DNA of 64,000 nucleotides. It comes from Microbulbifer sp. GL-2. Its GTDB lineage: Bacteria > Pseudomonadota > Gammaproteobacteria > Pseudomonadales > Cellvibrionaceae. Location: the NCBI RefSeq assembly GCF_007183175.1, contig NZ_AP019807.1, forward strand, positions 744,001 through 808,000, in the 5' to 3' direction. A program made the translations under genes and the position numbers. Shown here piece by piece: positions 26,445 through 34,853 of this stretch (its first letter is position 1; each line of letters begins with the position of its first letter). The notes beneath the pieces are model-generated. The model saw only the letters and a list, made by a program, of their open reading frames with translations. It was not told the origin of the DNA and searched no databases.

Positions 26445-27539
26445 ATGTTCAAAAAATTTATTTCTGTTTTATTAGTTCTCTTTTCGATTGTGGCAAGCCT
26501 GACCTGTGCCGAAACTGAAAATGCCGGTAGCAAAAGCAAGTACCCCCTGGTGATTGCACATCGCGGTGCATCCGCCTATTTACCGGAACATACGCTTGAG
26601 GCAAAAGCCCTAGCCTACGGTATGCGTCCTGATTATATCGAGCAGGATCTGGTGCTCAGTAAAGATAATCACCTAATCGTAATGCACGATATTTACCTGG
26701 ACAGCACAACCGATGTTGCAGAGGTATTTCCCAATCGAGCGCGCGAAGACGGTCACTATTACACTATTGATTTCACCCTGGAAGAGCTGAAAAGGCTAAA
26801 GGTCAGTGAATCTTTTATCATGGGAGAAAATGGTCCCCAGGCAAAGTATCCTCACCGGTTTCCCCTTTGGAAATCCAGCTTCAAACTCTCTACATTTGAA
26901 GAAGAGATCGAACTGATCCAGGGGCTAAACCAGTCTTTAGGCTATGACATTGGTATCTATCCAGAAATCAAGAAACCCTATTTCCACCATTGGGAAGGCA
27001 AAGATATAGCTGAGATCGCCCTTAAGAAACTCAAGCAATATGGTTACACCGATGATCGTCAAAAGGTATTTCTACAGTGCTTTGATGCCGAAGAATTACA
27101 ACGTATTAAACTCGAATTAATGCCCGCGCTCGGTATGGACCTTCCCCTAGTACAGTTGATCGCAGCAACAGACTGGGGGGAAAAATTAATTCAAGTTAAC
27201 GGAACTATCCAAAACTATGATTACGATTGGATGCTTGAAAAAGGGGGCTTAGACAAAATTGCCACCTACGCTGATAGCATCGGCCCCTGGTACCCAATGT
27301 TGATGGAAATTAAAGGCGACCGGCCTCGCGCCAACAATGTTGTGCGCAGGGCACACCGTAGGCAGCTGCAGGTACACCCATATACTTTCCGCGCCGACCC
27401 GGAAAAATTGCCAGAAGAGTTTGACAGCTTCAACCAGTTTTTACATTTTGCCGCTTACCAGCTGCGAGTGGATGGTCTTTTTACCGATCACCCCGATCGC
27501 GTGGTCAGCTACTTATCACGCGATCGGTCAAATAGATAA
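26445..27539 (+). CDS. glpQ: Glycerophosphodiester phosphodiesterase, periplasmic
   Basis: 364 residues. The frame is open back to 26223, but the ATG at 26445 has GGGGTGG seven bases upstream and starts a signal peptide, so it is preferred. The enzyme hydrolyses glycerophosphodiesters to glycerol-3-phosphate and an alcohol in the periplasm. The GDPD motifs are HRGASAYLPEHT (His39), EQDLVLSKDNHLIVMHD (Glu66, Asp68, His81) and PEIKKP in the barrel. Length and the insert after the first motif fit GlpQ rather than cytoplasmic UgpQ. A strong terminator follows. Confidence 0.92.
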   Translation: MFKKFISVLLVLFSIVASLTCAETENAGSKSKYPLVIAHRGASAYLPEHTLEAKALAYGMRPDYIEQDLVLSKDNHLIVMHDIYLDSTTDVAEVFPNRAREDGHYYTIDFTLEELKRLKVSESFIMGENGPQAKYPHRFPLWKSSFKLSTFEEEIELIQGLNQSLGYDIGIYPEIKKPYFHHWEGKDIAEIALKKLKQYGYTDDRQKVFLQCFDAEELQRIKLELMPALGMDLPLVQLIAATDWGEKLIQVNGTIQNYDYDWMLEKGGLDKIATYADSIGPWYPMLMEIKGDRPRANNVVRRAHRRQLQVHPYTFRADPEKLPEEFDSFNQFLHFAAYQLRVDGLFTDHPDRVVSYLSRDRSNR

Positions 27540-27557
27540 TTTATAGATTAATCAGCT

Positions 27558-27588
27558 AAAAAAGGCCGCTTGTTAGCGGCCTTTTTTT
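27558..27588. terminator. Bidirectional intrinsic terminator
   Basis: AAAAAGGCCGCT and AGCGGCCTTTTT form a perfect stem with a TGTT loop and T-runs on both strands. It lies between the convergent glpQ and enoyl-CoA hydratase genes and serves both. Confidence 0.92.
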
Positions 27589-28366
27589 AATCAAATCTGG
27601 AGAAATCTGCTGGGCGCTTCTCCATAAAAGCAGTCGCGGCTTCTTTAAACTCCTCAGAGGCCAGGCGATCCTTAAAATGACGCCCCTCATCTTGGATAAA
27701 CTCCAGTCCTTTTTCCTGGGTCGCCCGGCGCAATAATTGCTTGGTCAGACGTACCGCCGCTGGCGCTTTTTCAGCCAGCTCAACAGCGGCTTCGCGAGCG
27801 CGGGCAATCGCCTGCTCAGACTCGACAGCTGCATTGCAAATACCAATTTGCACCGCCTCCTGCGCCGAGAATTTCTTGCCGAGCAGTAAAAGTTCAGAAG
27901 CCTTGGCATGTCCAGCAATACGGGGAAGCAGGTAGCTGGAACCATACTCCGGACAAAGCCCCAGATTCACAAAGGGCATCTGGAACATCGCATCGTGGCC
28001 AGCAAAGGAAAGGTCGCAGTGCAGTAGCATGGTAGTCCCGATACCCACTGCCGGGCCATTTACTGCCGCAACAACCGGCTTGGGAAAATTGTACAGTGCA
28101 CTCATAAACTGGAACACTGGAGACTCTTCGCCCTCCGCTGAGCCACCAAGGAAATCAGTCAGGTCATTGCCACTCGTAAAGATGCCTTCGGCACCAGTGA
28201 TCACAGCTACACGAATATCACTGTTATTAGCTGCACTGTTAAGCAATTCTGCCATGGCGGTATACATAGCCATAGTCAGGGCATTTTTACGTCCCGGGCG
28301 ATTGATAGTGATTTCCAGTATACGATCATTGACCTGGGCCAGGATCTCCGCACATGCGCTTTGCAT
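27587..28366 (-). CDS. Enoyl-CoA hydratase/isomerase family protein
   Basis: 259 residues. The start at 28366 has GGAG six bases before it; the frame is open to 28390 without a ribosome site. Crotonase-fold motifs are NRPGRKNALTMAMY, VAVITGAEGIFTSGNDLTDF (oxyanion loop), AAVNGPAVGIGTTMLLHCDL and NLGLCPEYGSSYLLPR. Of the two Glu used by classical hydratases, the second region keeps Glu (CPEYG) but the first reads QMPF, so an isomerase or other crotonase reaction is as likely. It is a single gene between a terminator and a 250-base gap. Confidence 0.87.
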   Translation of the reverse strand: MQSACAEILAQVNDRILEITINRPGRKNALTMAMYTAMAELLNSAANNSDIRVAVITGAEGIFTSGNDLTDFLGGSAEGEESPVFQFMSALYNFPKPVVAAVNGPAVGIGTTMLLHCDLSFAGHDAMFQMPFVNLGLCPEYGSSYLLPRIAGHAKASELLLLGKKFSAQEAVQIGICNAAVESEQAIARAREAAVELAEKAPAAVRLTKQLLRRATQEKGLEFIQDEGRHFKDRLASEEFKEAATAFMEKRPADFSRFD

Positions 28367-28615
28367 ATTATTCTCCGGGTATAGAATCATTTGAGACTGC
28401 CAGGCAGTCTTTATATTGGCCTGTTATAGAGTTGCATTTCTTACTAACAACTTCCTTCATCCACTGGATTAGCGGTTCAATAACAGCGAGCCACCTATTC
28501 AGGTAATTCATATTACCGGCTGTTCTCGCATAGGCGAGTTCATAACCAACCACTTTCGTTGACGGGAATAACCCGGCAGCCGCTGGCCACCGGGAAGATT
28601 CTGGTACGCGCGCTA

Positions 28616-29545
28616 TCAGGGTTTAACTGCAGAATCCCTGCGCAATGGCTGGCACATGCAGTGGACCCCTCCACCACCAGGGGTGATCATGGAAATATCT
28701 GGATCAATAACTTCTAGTCCATGAGCGCGACACTTTTCAGCCAGGCCGGTATTGGCCTTAGGTAGCATTACCCGATCATTCCCCAGTGCCACAACGTTGA
28801 CCCCCAACTCCAATACCTGCGGAAATGGGATATCAATAATCTCAATATTGCGACCTTTGAACCACTGCACCAACTCAGGCTCCACAGCATCAACACAGAT
28901 AGCCGCCAGTTTTTCCGCAAGCATTGCCACCATTACATCAATATGCAGGAAGAAAGGATCAAACTGGTAGCCTTTAACTTCCCAGCCTTCTTTTTCCACC
29001 CAGCTTTTCATTTGCTCGAACCCTTGAGGACTCGTGCGCTCGCCGGAATAACCACACAGAATTACGCCCGGCTCCAGTACCATAAAATCACCACCTTCAA
29101 GAGAGCCTGCGGTAATCACATCGTAGATGGGTATATCCAGTTCAGCGTATTTCTTGACGATTGGTACCCACTCACCGCGACGCCAAGGGCTGTACATCTG
29201 CGTCACAATTGGGCCCCAAGGGGTCATCACTGAAGAGTCGCGGCCATAGATCTGATAGGGCAGGCTGCTGTCAGCGGGAATCAGGTGTGTATTAACCCCC
29301 GCATGGCGATAAGCATCCAACATCTCCGCATGCTGGGCTTCCGCTATCTTGTGGTCAAATTTCATTCCCAGCCGCTCAGCGCGGCGGGCACTTGCATTGC
29401 CGGTACGCCAGCTAAAGTTATCCACAGGCCCTATAAGAACTTCGCGCAATACACCGTACTCAGAGTCCATCCCCCACTTGGTAAGAGGCGCTGTAGCGCC
29501 ATTGTCATTGCGGTGCTTCAGGGTAAATTCACTCATCTGGTCCAT
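28616..29545 (-). CDS. Amidinotransferase/arginine deiminase-family hydrolase
   Basis: 309 residues of the guanidino-modifying pentein superfamily. Visible features are a first Asp region (YQIYGRDSSVMTPWGPIV), LEGGDF, the catalytic His in FFLHIDVM, and the catalytic Cys at 296 in GGGGVHCMCQPLRRD, which closely follows the end of arginine deiminases. These enzymes attack a guanidinium carbon through Cys and release ammonia or an amine. It is shorter than arginine deiminase and close in size to dimethylarginine hydrolases. The upstream gene, 58 bases away on the same strand, is an N-carbamoyl amino acid hydrolase, which suggests a guanidino-acid degradation route. Confidence 0.85.
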   Translation of the reverse strand: MDQMSEFTLKHRNDNGATAPLTKWGMDSEYGVLREVLIGPVDNFSWRTGNASARRAERLGMKFDHKIAEAQHAEMLDAYRHAGVNTHLIPADSSLPYQIYGRDSSVMTPWGPIVTQMYSPWRRGEWVPIVKKYAELDIPIYDVITAGSLEGGDFMVLEPGVILCGYSGERTSPQGFEQMKSWVEKEGWEVKGYQFDPFFLHIDVMVAMLAEKLAAICVDAVEPELVQWFKGRNIEIIDIPFPQVLELGVNVVALGNDRVMLPKANTGLAEKCRAHGLEVIDPDISMITPGGGGVHCMCQPLRRDSAVKP

Positions 29546-29603
29546 CCAAATTTCTATTAGCGGGCCGCTGGCGGTATCTCCAAAAGGCCCGTTTACTCTC
29601 TAA

Positions 29604-30857
29604 TTATTCTCTGGCCAATTCAGCGCTGGAAAGCATTGCCTGCAGCAATACATTACAGCCCGCTTCCAAATGCCCAGGCTCTGCGGACTCGGCCTCATTG
29701 TGGGAAAGCCCCCCAGCACAGGGAACAAAAATCATTGAAACCGGGGCGACCCTGGAAACATAAACTGAGTCATGGCCTGCGCCGGAAACCATTTTACGAT
29801 GGCTATAGCCCAGGCGCTGCACCGCACTGTCCACCGCCTCGATACACTTTTCATCAAAGGCTACTGGCGGCGAATACCACTCTTCCCGCACATCGATAGC
29901 AACACCACTTGCCTCTTGTACCTGCTCTGCTATTCGATAGAGAGTACGATGCAGGTGCTCCAGGCCCCCTGGTTTCGGATGGCGCAGATCCAAAGCCAGC
30001 ACCACCTTCTCCGGCACTGTATTGCGGCTGCCCGGAGCAGCGCGCAAGTCGCCACAGGTAATTCTGGCATCTATAGAGTAAGCCTTCACTTCGCTGTATA
30101 GCCTTTCACAAAGCCATGCCAATGCCTGTACCGGATCGCGGCGATCCTCCATTGGGGTAGGCCCGGCATGGCAGGGGGTGCCAAAGAAGGTAACGTCGTA
30201 CCAGCGGATACCCTGTACCCCAGTAACCACGCCAATCACTTGGTCCTGCTTTTCCAGGATTGGCCCCTGCTCGATATGAGCTTCAAACGCCGCTTTGATC
30301 GGGGTGGGCCGAGCCGGCTCAGTTCCCAGGTAACCGATACGTTCCAACTCCTGGCCGATACTGATACCGGCCTTATCGACACGGCTATGGCCGTATTCGA
30401 GACTGAATTCCCCGGCCCAAACACCAGAGCCCACCATCGCTGGTGAAAAGCGTGCACCCTCCTCGTTAGTCCATACCACCACTTCCAGTGGCGCCTTTGT
30501 CCTTATTCCTTTATCCTCCAGACTACGCAGTACTTCCAGGCCCGCCAGTACCCCGTATACGCCATCAAATTTTCCACCGGTAGGCTGGGTATCCAGGTGT
30601 GAACCCGTAATAACCGCCGGTAGATCGTTATCGGTCCCAGCGCGCCGGGCGAAAATATTCCCCATGCGGTCCACACGGATTTCACAACCGATTTCACGGC
30701 ACCAGCGCACAAATAAGTCGCGCCCGCAACGGTCTTCGTCGGTCAGTGCCTGGCGATTACAGCCACCAGCAGGTGTTGCCCCAATTTCAGCCATTTCCAA
30801 TAGGCTATTCCATAGGCGCGCACCATCGACACGCAATTGTTGTACGAGGTTTTCCAT
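29604..30857 (-). CDS. M20-family Zn hydrolase (N-carbamoyl amino acid hydrolase/allantoate amidohydrolase type)
   Basis: 417 residues. Metal ligands of the dinuclear M20 site are seen: GSHLDTQPTGGKFDGVYG (His and Asp), TNEEGARF (Glu pair), AFEAHIEQGP (His) and LSHNEAE near the C-terminus. The GVQGIRWYDVTFFG and CHAGPTPMEDRRD segments are typical of beta-ureidopropionase, L-N-carbamoylase and allantoate amidohydrolase. Such enzymes split a ureido group to amine, CO2 and ammonia. It is the first gene of a two-gene operon with the guanidino hydrolase. The exact substrate is not fixed by sequence. Confidence 0.87.
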   Translation of the reverse strand: MENLVQQLRVDGARLWNSLLEMAEIGATPAGGCNRQALTDEDRCGRDLFVRWCREIGCEIRVDRMGNIFARRAGTDNDLPAVITGSHLDTQPTGGKFDGVYGVLAGLEVLRSLEDKGIRTKAPLEVVVWTNEEGARFSPAMVGSGVWAGEFSLEYGHSRVDKAGISIGQELERIGYLGTEPARPTPIKAAFEAHIEQGPILEKQDQVIGVVTGVQGIRWYDVTFFGTPCHAGPTPMEDRRDPVQALAWLCERLYSEVKAYSIDARITCGDLRAAPGSRNTVPEKVVLALDLRHPKPGGLEHLHRTLYRIAEQVQEASGVAIDVREEWYSPPVAFDEKCIEAVDSAVQRLGYSHRKMVSGAGHDSVYVSRVAPVSMIFVPCAGGLSHNEAESAEPGHLEAGCNVLLQAMLSSAELARE

Positions 30858-30986
30858 TCAAAGAACTCCGGGCCTAATATTGAGCAATATACTAATCACT
30901 TTACTGAAACTTTTGTTTTGATCCTGGCAGGCTAAAGAGAGCATTATTTCGCTACTGATCAAAACTCGACCAGGAAACTAATAACC

Positions 30987-31769
30987 ATGTCCCTCACCTA
31001 TAGCTCATACCTTAAAGTAGACGAGCTTCTCCAGTGCCAGAAGCCTCTTTCTGATGGCCCCGAACACGATGAGCTTTTATTTATTGTGATTCACCAGAGT
31101 TATGAGCTGTGGTTCAAGCAGATGCTGCACGAACTGGATTTCCTGGTGTGCCTGTTCAATGCCGGTGAGCGCAACCGTGCCCTGCATACGCTAAAAAGGG
31201 TGGACGCCATTTATCGCACCCTGATCCAGCAGGTGGATATCCTCGAAACCCTCACCCCACTGGAGTTTCTTTCCTTTCGTAATCGCCTTTCAACCGCCAG
31301 TGGTTTTCAGTCTTTTCAATTCCGCGAATTGGAGTTCTTATACGGTGCCAAAGACTCGAGAAAACTGGAAAACTATGAACCGGGCTCCGATCACTACCTA
31401 CGCCTGCAGAAACGGCTTGAATCTCCAACACTGTGGGATGCTTTCCTAAACTTCTTGGTCAAGGAAGGCCACCCTGTACCGGACAGTGTATTGGAGAGAG
31501 ACTTTAGCCTGGTCGCCGAACCGTCCCCTGCGGTGCAGCAAATACTGATTGATGTCTACCGTAATGACCCACTGGTTAGCGAGATCTGTGAGGCCTTGGT
31601 GGATATTGACACTTCTCTGCAGCAGTGGCGCTATCGGCATGTGAAGATGGTTGAGCGCACAATTGGCAGCAAGATAGGTACAGGCGGCTCCAGCGGCGTA
31701 GGTTACCTGCAATCCACCTTGTTCAAGGCCGTATTTCCCGACTTGTGGGCTATCCGCTCTGAGTTCTAA
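30987..31769 (+). CDS. kynA: Tryptophan 2,3-dioxygenase
   Basis: 260 residues, shorter than the usual 275-285 but with the full core. It opens the indole ring of Trp with O2 to N-formylkynurenine using haem. Motifs: VIHQSYELWFKQMLHELD (His36, active-site base), FLSFRNRLSTASGFQSFQFR (substrate carboxylate Arg), and YRHVKMVERTIGSKIGTGGS with the haem-ligand His218. The start has AGGAAACTAATAACC before it. No other kynurenine genes are adjacent. A terminator follows. Confidence 0.95.
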   Translation: MSLTYSSYLKVDELLQCQKPLSDGPEHDELLFIVIHQSYELWFKQMLHELDFLVCLFNAGERNRALHTLKRVDAIYRTLIQQVDILETLTPLEFLSFRNRLSTASGFQSFQFRELEFLYGAKDSRKLENYEPGSDHYLRLQKRLESPTLWDAFLNFLVKEGHPVPDSVLERDFSLVAEPSPAVQQILIDVYRNDPLVSEICEALVDIDTSLQQWRYRHVKMVERTIGSKIGTGGSSGVGYLQSTLFKAVFPDLWAIRSEF

Positions 31770-31861
31770 CAATGCCGGTACAAGCATCAGGGCAAGACGT
31801 GACCAAACGTAAAAATATGGTCAGACCATGTATATCCCACCTACGCTTTTTACGGGCATAA

Positions 31862-31888
31862 AAAAAGCCAGCAGTCCGCTGGCTTTTT
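31862..31888. terminator. Bidirectional intrinsic terminator
   Basis: AAAAAGCCAGC and GCTGGCTTTTT form a perfect 11-bp stem around AGTCC. It separates the convergent kynA and exbD genes and has a T-run on each strand. Confidence 0.92.
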
Positions 31889-31925
31889 AATTCAAAACCT
31901 TAACTCAAGATCAAGTTAAGCGATC

Positions 31926-32348
31926 TTACTTTTCAAAAGGTACCAGAGATACCTGAATAGCTGGGCTGACTTCCTTAGCCGCATCCGCGATCTGTACATA
32001 GGTATCAGCGCTGGATTTGTTGTGTGCACGCACAATCACCATAGCTTGGGGGTTCTCTGCGTACAGCTGCGCAATACGGGCACGAACGGCGCGGCTATCA
32101 ATACGGCTACCTGCCAGAGAGATCTCATCGTTGGCATTCACAACCAGCAGGATATTCTGCTTAGTTTCATCAGGCGGATTCTGGTTAGTCTCATTCGGGT
32201 CAGGCACATTTACGTCCAACGCTTTCTCTTTTACAAAGGACGCCGTCACAATAAAGAAGATCAGCATGATAAACACAACGTCCAGCATGGGCGTCAGGTC
32301 GATATCCGCTTTTTCTTCCTCTACGGCCTTTCCGCGTCGTCTACTCAT
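31926..32348 (-). CDS. exbD: ExbD/TolR-type biopolymer transport protein, orphan
   Basis: 140 residues from the ATG at 32348; the open frame continues to a TTG at 32369, but the family usually begins with a short basic stretch like MSRRRGK. The motif DLTPMLDVVFIMLIFFIVTA contains the essential Asp at residue 23 in the single membrane helix, and the periplasmic part ends in VSLVPFEK. ExbD works with ExbB and a TonB protein to energise outer-membrane receptors. No exbB is adjacent, which is unusual, so its partner must lie elsewhere. Confidence 0.9.
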   Translation of the reverse strand: MSRRRGKAVEEEKADIDLTPMLDVVFIMLIFFIVTASFVKEKALDVNVPDPNETNQNPPDETKQNILLVVNANDEISLAGSRIDSRAVRARIAQLYAENPQAMVIVRAHNKSSADTYVQIADAAKEVSPAIQVSLVPFEK

Positions 32349-32534
32349 AAAACACCGTGCAATTATCAAATACCAAAGATGCCGGATTTACCGGTCTGTT
32401 CTGGTGGGCAAGATTGCCGCGAATTGACAGGCATTGCAAGCACAACCTATAACCCAGGAAAATAAACTATAAAAATCAACAGGTTATGAAAAACACCCGG
32501 ATTCGCAGATCATTTTTTGAGCGAAAGAATCCGA

Positions 32535-32987
32535 TCAACGCTGTTCAAGGTAATTTTGGTAGTCCGGTACTTCCCGGTCAAATGACCGATCCATCAATAC
32601 AGATTGCACAATCATATCCGCACTGCTCGAATTACAAGCCACCGGAATATTCCAGGCAGCCGCAATGCGCAACAATGCTTTGACATCCGGGTCATGGGGC
32701 ATCGGCTCGAAGGGGTCCCAAAAGAAAACCAGCAGATCGACCTCCCCTTCACTGATCCTAGCTCCCAGTTGTTGGTCACCACCAAGAGGTCCACTTAATA
32801 ATCTCTCCACTTGTAGACCAGTAGCATCCTCTATCTTGCCACCAGTAGTTCCAGTAGCCAGGAGAATGTGCTTTCCCAGAAGAGCACGGTAACGCAAACA
32901 CCAATCAGTCATTGCGCCTTTGCGATTATCGTGGGCCACCAATGCAACACGCTTGGTAGCTGGCAGGGTCTTAGTGATAAATTTCAT
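32535..32987 (-). CDS. mgsA: Methylglyoxal synthase
   Basis: 150 residues from the ATG at 32987, which has GAGG six bases upstream; E. coli MgsA is about the same length. The enzyme converts dihydroxyacetone phosphate to methylglyoxal and phosphate in the cytosol. Motifs: VALVAHDNRKGAMTDWC, ATGTTGGKIEDATGLQVE (phosphate loop), SGPLGGDQQLGARI, and FFWDPFEPMPHDPDVKALLR. The active-site Asp residues of the family are present in PLGGDQQ and HDPDV. It is a monocistronic gene. Confidence 0.95.
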   Translation of the reverse strand: MKFITKTLPATKRVALVAHDNRKGAMTDWCLRYRALLGKHILLATGTTGGKIEDATGLQVERLLSGPLGGDQQLGARISEGEVDLLVFFWDPFEPMPHDPDVKALLRIAAAWNIPVACNSSSADMIVQSVLMDRSFDREVPDYQNYLEQR

Positions 32988-33157
32988 CGAAACCTCAGCA
33001 CTGTGATTCACTTCTATATTATCGTAATTCCAATATTTTGCGCTGCATTCTCCTTCTCACACTCACTCCCAACACAACAGGGAACAATTCCCTCCCACAG
33101 AAATATATTCAGCCCGTTATAATGGTTAAAAATTCGTACCTGAATAAAGGAGTGAGT

Positions 33158-33562
33158 ATGAGCGTAGGTGCCTGGGAGCCACAGGTGGGTGGCCAGCAAA
33201 ATGAAAACCCGTGGGAGTTCGACCGGGATCAGCTGCGTAGACTCATCGCCGCTGTAATTACGGAAGACTCCCTTACAGAGGAACTAAAGGAAGAAGACAA
33301 ACAGGCATCTCGACTCATCCGCCTTCCGTCCCAGCACTGGGTAGAGGAGAGCCAGCACTGGAATAACGATCAGTTGTGGCAACTGATTCGCTTTTTCGCC
33401 CTCGCTGAGATGCAGCTGACGGGATGGGATGCTGGAGCGGAATCCGCCGTAATACCTTTGGCAAAAATTCTTCGCCAGCGCAAAGCCCCTCTTGAGCGTG
33501 AGCAGCTACTGTGGATTCGAAAGCACTCAAATAACCGCTACCTTCCCTACGGACCACTGTAA
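33158..33562 (+). CDS. Conserved hypothetical protein
   Basis: 134 residues from the ATG at 33158, which has AAAGGAG eight bases before it; the frame is open back to 33038 without such a site. It is soluble, rich in Trp, Gln and Glu, and mainly helical (FDRDQLRRLIAAVITE, LWQLIRFFALAEMQLTGWD). The end RQRKAPLEREQLLWIRKHSN, then NRYLPYGPL, looks conserved in style. I do not recognise the family and there is no signal peptide or metal motif. Confidence 0.65.
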   Translation: MSVGAWEPQVGGQQNENPWEFDRDQLRRLIAAVITEDSLTEELKEEDKQASRLIRLPSQHWVEESQHWNNDQLWQLIRFFALAEMQLTGWDAGAESAVIPLAKILRQRKAPLEREQLLWIRKHSNNRYLPYGPL

Positions 33563-33592
33563 CCCTATTGGGATTTGTATTGATATATGCAT

Positions 33593-33636
33593 CTTCGGTG
33601 AAAGAAATAACCCAGCCTCTTCCTTTCTTCACCGAA
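33593..33636. repeat. Inverted repeat downstream of the hypothetical gene
   Basis: CTTCGGTGAAAGAAA (33593-33607) and TTTCTTCACCGAAG (33623-33636) pair with a single bulge around a 15-base loop. It follows the gene ending at 33562 and may end its transcript, although no T-run follows. Confidence 0.5.
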
Positions 33637-34641
33637 GGTCCTCACAAGAACCAGACCAGCCAACACCCAGCTCTCCCCCTACCGAGCCATAAAGTCCGAT
33701 AAGGGCGGGTCCCAGCCCCGGCACAATCTACAAATTATGGATAGACGTGCAATAAGGAGCTGCTCTCCTACACCTCCCTGCATGTTTACATCAAAGCAGG
33801 TATGGGCAAACCAAACATAGCCACCTGGGCATACCCTACCATTAGCAAAAACAATAATAAGCTTCACATCTGAAGCAGGCACATTCCGGTGTCATTAGAT
33901 AACAAAAGAAACCACCTCATGAAAGATAAACAACACCTGGGCTGTCAGCCGGCTGGCATACAGCAGGGCCAACTTCCATACATCGGGCGAATTTTCACTA
34001 CCGATTGATAAAGTTGAGCCACTCTACAATTGGTAATTTTGTCACAAACTGATCACGAACTTTTCAATCAGCTGGCAATCCTCCCTCTGCAACCCTCAAT
34101 AGCAAACACATCATTAATACATTAAGCCTGCCACTGGTCCCAGGTTTGACTTACCGTTGAAAAGCAACCGATATACCCTTATAAATATGAAGGCTATACC
34201 GCACGCTGTTCACCTCCCCTATATACCTTTAACTTCATAGCTACTTCTTTTAAGCAAACAGAGGACATTGATCTCCTCACCAGGTTTATGTGGTCAAGTG
34301 TTAGTGGCCTTTTAGCAGGGGTAATCATCTACTTTTATAGGTTCATCGATATCTATCAGTTAAGTTTTGTTAACAGAGCCGAAGCTGTTGTCTTGTTAAT
34401 TCTGTTTACCAGTCCAATCAGCAGCACATAAGAGAGAAACCAAGCAAGAGTTTTGATCACAAATTTTCCACGTATTAATCCATAGGAAATTACTCAACTA
34501 TTCATGCTTTTAACACAATTGATAAACGCAATCAGCGATAAACAAAACTCACGTGTACTTTGCCAGGAAACACAAAACATCCACTAAAACGGACTTGCAG
34601 AGGTCTACAAAATGGAAATAAGTAAAAAAAAACCATTTTTT
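33637..34641. other. Gene-poor region, 1 kb
   Basis: No ORF with coding character on either strand. The sequence is AT-rich. A promoter-like TTGACT near 34147 with GATATA 18 bases later points at nothing recognisable. An unrecognised small RNA cannot be excluded. Confidence 0.4.
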
Positions 34642-34670
34642 TTAACTTAAATTGTAAAAAACCCTATAAA
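34642..34670 (+). promoter_or_regulatory. Candidate sigma-70 promoter of the histone-like gene
   Basis: TTAACT (34642-34647), 17-base spacer, TATAAA (34665-34670). Transcription would begin near 34677 and give a leader of about 175 bases containing the structured element that follows. Confidence 0.5.
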
Positions 34671-34718
34671 AGACTTGCATTTAGGTATACAAATAAGCTG
34701 CAATTAGCGCCGCTCGCT

Positions 34719-34819
34719 TGGGGGGACTCACTATCAATTGTTTTCTGCCGAAAACAAACATCTTTGGCGATGTAATTCATTGCAAAGATGGCTGAGAATA
34801 ATTGATAGGAATGCCCCCA
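34719..34819 (+). ncRNA. Structured three-way-junction leader upstream of the histone-like gene
   Basis: All pairings are exact in the sequence. Outer stem: TGGGGG (34719-34724) with CCCCCA (34814-34819) and, after an internal loop, CTATCAATT (34731-34739) with AATTGATAG (34800-34808). Inside lie hairpin GTTTTC-TGCC-GAAAAC (34740-34755) and hairpin CATCTTTG/CAAAGATG (34759-34766 with 34783-34790). It ends about 20 bases before the AGGGA ribosome site of the next gene. It may be a cis-acting control element or a separate small RNA. I do not match it to a known riboswitch class. Confidence 0.6.
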
Positions 34820-34853
34820 TTTACTAGAACAAATCTTTTTCAGGGATAATTTA

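Noticed and set aside
29415..29430. TTATCCACA, a DnaA-box match
   Set aside because: A single site inside a coding gene, with no cluster of boxes and no origin-linked genes nearby.
33679..33882. 67-residue minus-strand frame in the silent region
   Set aside because: Low coding character and no ribosome site.
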